64,000 nt of DNA from Spisula solida (Eukaryota; Mollusca; Bivalvia; Venerida; Mactridae), in NCBI GenBank assembly GCA_947247005.1, contig OX365948.1, positions 38,878,601 through 38,942,600 of the forward strand, read 5' to 3'. Below the pieces are notes generated by a model. The model searched no databases. It saw nothing but the letters and a program-made list of their open reading frames with translations, and was not told where the DNA came from. Each line of letters opens with the position of its first letter. Position 1 is the stretch's first letter. Positions 62,101-64,000 of this stretch are shown one piece after another. The position numbers and the translations under genes were made by a program.

Positions 62101-63860
62101 ACTTCCGATTTTCATGAAAATAGGCTGTCCACTCAGACTACTCTTGGCTATTTCTGTGGATAGTCTTTTACATACATGTTTGACTGCATACTGCTGTTGA
62201 CTACAAGATTGTGCTTCACAGATGGAACATCACCAGCTTGCGTCCGCTGGTACTTCTTGGAGACAGGGGTGGGGAAATTTTTCACTTGCCCATGGGCAAT
62301 TTGGACTGAAAAATCCAGTTGCCTGAAAACTAAATCTACTTGCCCAGAAAAACACAAAAAAGCAACAAAATTTCAGTTTCATTCAATCATTTATCATGTG
62401 AAGGATTAGAGTACTAGATTTAATTCAAAGTCTGTAAAGTAGATAATGTTTGGTCAGTAATTTAGGGATTCATCATTGTTAAGGCAAAATAAGGCACTTA
62501 ATTATTTTTTCTCGTGATAATTTTGCACTTACCCAAGGGCAAGCTGGATAGAAAAATCTACTTGCCACTCAGGCAAAAAAGCACAAATCGGGCAAGTTGG
62601 GCATTAGAATTCCACACCCCTGGGAGATATCACATGCTTATCTAAATAAACTCAGTTGATATGTCTATATTCTGTTAGAAATAGTTATGTTTTATGAACA
62701 TTTAATCACATTATTTGAATTATTCTTAGTTACAGTCAAAAGGAAGAAATGCTGTAACTCTTCTGGAGGTCTGTTTAGTCCTCTAGAGGGATTTGAACAC
62801 TCGCAAAGATTGAAATCAAAATATGAGAGTGAGGAAGAAACAGATGAAATATCAATTAAGAGAGAAAGGTTGACATCTGTTTTATTTGGTGAGAAATCAT
62901 CAAATTCTGGTTGCCATGGAAACTCAGCTAAGAAACAATCCCAATCCAGGAAGGGGAAAGTGGCTGTCGGTGGGGAAACAATAAAAAATAAATCAGGTAT
63001 AATCGTTTGTACATGGCTTATTTCGTGCCACATTACCGGGTACCGGTATATTTAACTTATCAGGTTATCAATATCTGCTATGCCACATCACTGCCATGTG
63101 ATAGTAAGTGTAAGATAATATCAGGGGTGTCAATATTCCTGATTAATCCGGAATTCAGGAGTTATCCATCCTGAAAGAGCTATGATTACTGACCAAAATA
63201 AAAGTTATTTGATGAAGATATCGCTTGAAATGGCAAAGTAATGGTCAATTTAATCTGCTCTGAAAGACTTTATTCAATAAAAACTGAGTAAAATGTGGAA
63301 ACAATATGGTTGAAGGCCACTGTTTGGCAAAAATGGTCAGTAGCATATGATTTTCAGGATTTTGAATTTGGCTCTGTTGACACCCCTGTAATATTCAAGT
63401 ATTGTCAGGACCGTATCCAGAGACAAAAATGCACTGAGGCAAATTTTTAATGGAGTCTATTTGAGGCATTTTTTCTTTAAAAAAACAAGCTTATTTTGGT
63501 AAATTCTCAAATTTTCACAGAGAAAAGTGCCTCGGTGTGCCTCAGCGTGGCTATGTGTCTGATTGTGAAATAGTACTCCACAGTACATATTAAATATTAA
63601 AAGTAGTCCATATTTCATCTTAAAACTAATACCGGTAAAGTACTTTCTGGTAGTTTATTTAGGTTTATTAGTGTAGTATTTACTTGTATATAAAAGACAC
63701 ATATTCAATATGACTGTTGATTTACGATTTCAGAGAATGGTAAAACAAAATTAACAGGAAAATCGGGTGGGGATGGTATAATAGATTCCCCGTCACCTAC
63801 ACGGCGTAAACGTCCTCTTAATATTACAGGCGGTCAGGCCAAGGATCCTATGAAAGAATT
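59174..63860 (+). CDS. SMN/TDRD3-like Tudor-domain protein, 5' part (4 exons; continues beyond the window)
   Basis: Exons 59174-59195, 60878-61078, 62736-62996 and 63734-63860 join in frame through three phase-1 introns. The last ends at a GTATGT donor in phase 2, so the 3' end lies outside the window. About 203 residues are visible. The first coding exon is only 22 nt (MSDSDSP plus one base). Residues 8-65 look like an SMN-type Tudor fold: WARGDQC, PYSGDRKLYQGTI, ATVKFDGY and a closing SEEVDVKEL, matching the W..GD.C / GY...EEV..DL pattern of SMN, SMNDC1 and TDRD3. Such domains bind dimethyl-arginine or methyl-lysine. The rest is charged, Ser- and Lys-rich and apparently disordered, with a basic TRRKRP stretch in exon 4 that could be a nuclear signal. 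Tudor at the very N-terminus is unlike SMN itself. The exact family is not recognised. Confidence 0.7.
59663..60262. mobile_element. 600-bp palindromic element in Tudor-gene intron 1
   Basis: The outer arms (CAAGGTTCA, ATGGCTTAATTTGGCCCTG) and the inner arms (GACGTAAATCCTTCC, GGCACTCTTGCGACACTTT) are both inverted, so the whole segment can fold on itself around 59950. No transposase. Confidence 0.82.
60467..60808. mobile_element. CAGGGCTCTC MITE with 5-bp TSD just before Tudor exon 2
   Basis: Ends CAGGGCTCTCATTTG / GTAACGAGAGCCCTG; ACATT is duplicated exactly on both sides. It ends 69 bp before the exon. Confidence 0.85.
61195..61252 (+). repeat. tRNA-like SINE head fragment, family 2
   Basis: CTCAATAGCCTAGTGGTATA and AATTCGCTGGCTTAG followed by GGTCGTAAGTAC, a decayed B box. 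It resembles the head of the SINE at 36684-36912. Confidence 0.5.
61320..61920. repeat. Dispersed repeat related to copy 3 of the AGCTCACCTGTCAC family
   Basis: A direct doublet AAAAACTAGCTTTTTATCCC at the start, then units with CAACCACTGGCCAGATT, GTTGTTGGGTGACC and AACATGGCTG, as at 50690-51300. In Tudor-gene intron 2. Confidence 0.6.
62264..62622. mobile_element. CAGGGGTGGGG MITE with 5-bp TSD (Tudor-gene intron 2)
   Basis: Ends CAGGGGTGGGGAAATTTT / AATTCCACACCCCTG; GGAGA is duplicated on both sides. CTACTTGCCCAG-type words are inverted across the element. Confidence 0.85.
63122..63388. mobile_element. CAGGGGTGTCAA MITE, copy D (inverted), 6-bp TSD
   Basis: The same family as copies A-C but in the opposite orientation. 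TAATAT is repeated at 63116-63121 and 63389-63394. In Tudor-gene intron 3. Confidence 0.92.
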
Positions 63861-64000
63861 GTATGTTTTTTGATACAATCTAAAAATATTTTCATTTGGC
63901 GTATACATTTTTCAACTGTTTTATTTATCATAAATAAAATGATGGGATAAAGAGTCTGTTTGTGTTGTTGCCAGAGGCAATTATCAGTTGTTTTTTGGTG

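Overview
This is eukaryotic animal DNA with the look of a bivalve mollusc genome. It is AT-rich, its genes are split into small exons by kilobase-scale introns, and it is dense in MITEs, tRNA-derived SINEs, minisatellites and the dispersed repeats with GACGGACGG tracts and AGCTCACCTGTCAC ends that are common in bivalves. No bacterial or viral gene was seen. The genes were assembled by hand from splice sites, reading phase and protein motifs; none was checked by RNA or database search.

Layout. (1) 3045-10461, minus strand: a three-exon gene for a 119-residue secreted cysteine-rich protein with one von Willebrand factor C-like domain. Its 5.9 kb first intron is almost filled by a large inverted repeat and a 42-bp minisatellite. 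Its second intron carries a 213-bp hAT-type MITE. (2) 12437-24060, plus strand: a six-exon gene for a 259-residue protein with two immunoglobulin domains and a hydrophobic tail suggesting a GPI anchor. Intron 1 holds a 1.45 kb foldback element, intron 5 a 40-bp minisatellite, and the 3' UTR begins directly with a 33-bp minisatellite. (3) 24.9-29.7 kb: repeats only. (4) 29757-43960, minus strand: a complete seven-exon phospholipid phosphatase (PLPP/wunen family, 280 aa). (5) 44355-53688, plus strand: a complete five-exon ALG14 (211 aa), head to head with PLPP, 394 bp between start codons. (6) 53.7-59.1 kb: repeats, including a 40-bp minisatellite built on a tRNA A-box-like unit. (7) 59174-63860, plus strand: the 5' part of a gene for an SMN/TDRD3-like Tudor-domain protein that runs off the window.

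The genes do not form one pathway. ALG14 and PLPP are housekeeping membrane/ER functions that may share a promoter. The two proteins on the left are secreted or surface-anchored and could belong to immunity or recognition, but that is inference.

Mobile-element content is the most striking feature. Several small TIR elements end in CAGGG...CCCTG and have target-site duplications (TSDs) of consistent length: a four-copy family with perfect 6-bp TSDs, a set with 5-bp TSDs, and a two-copy family (CACAGG ends) with perfect 8-bp TSDs. Others have TA or TWA TSDs. Several are nested or lie within 25-75 bp of exon borders.
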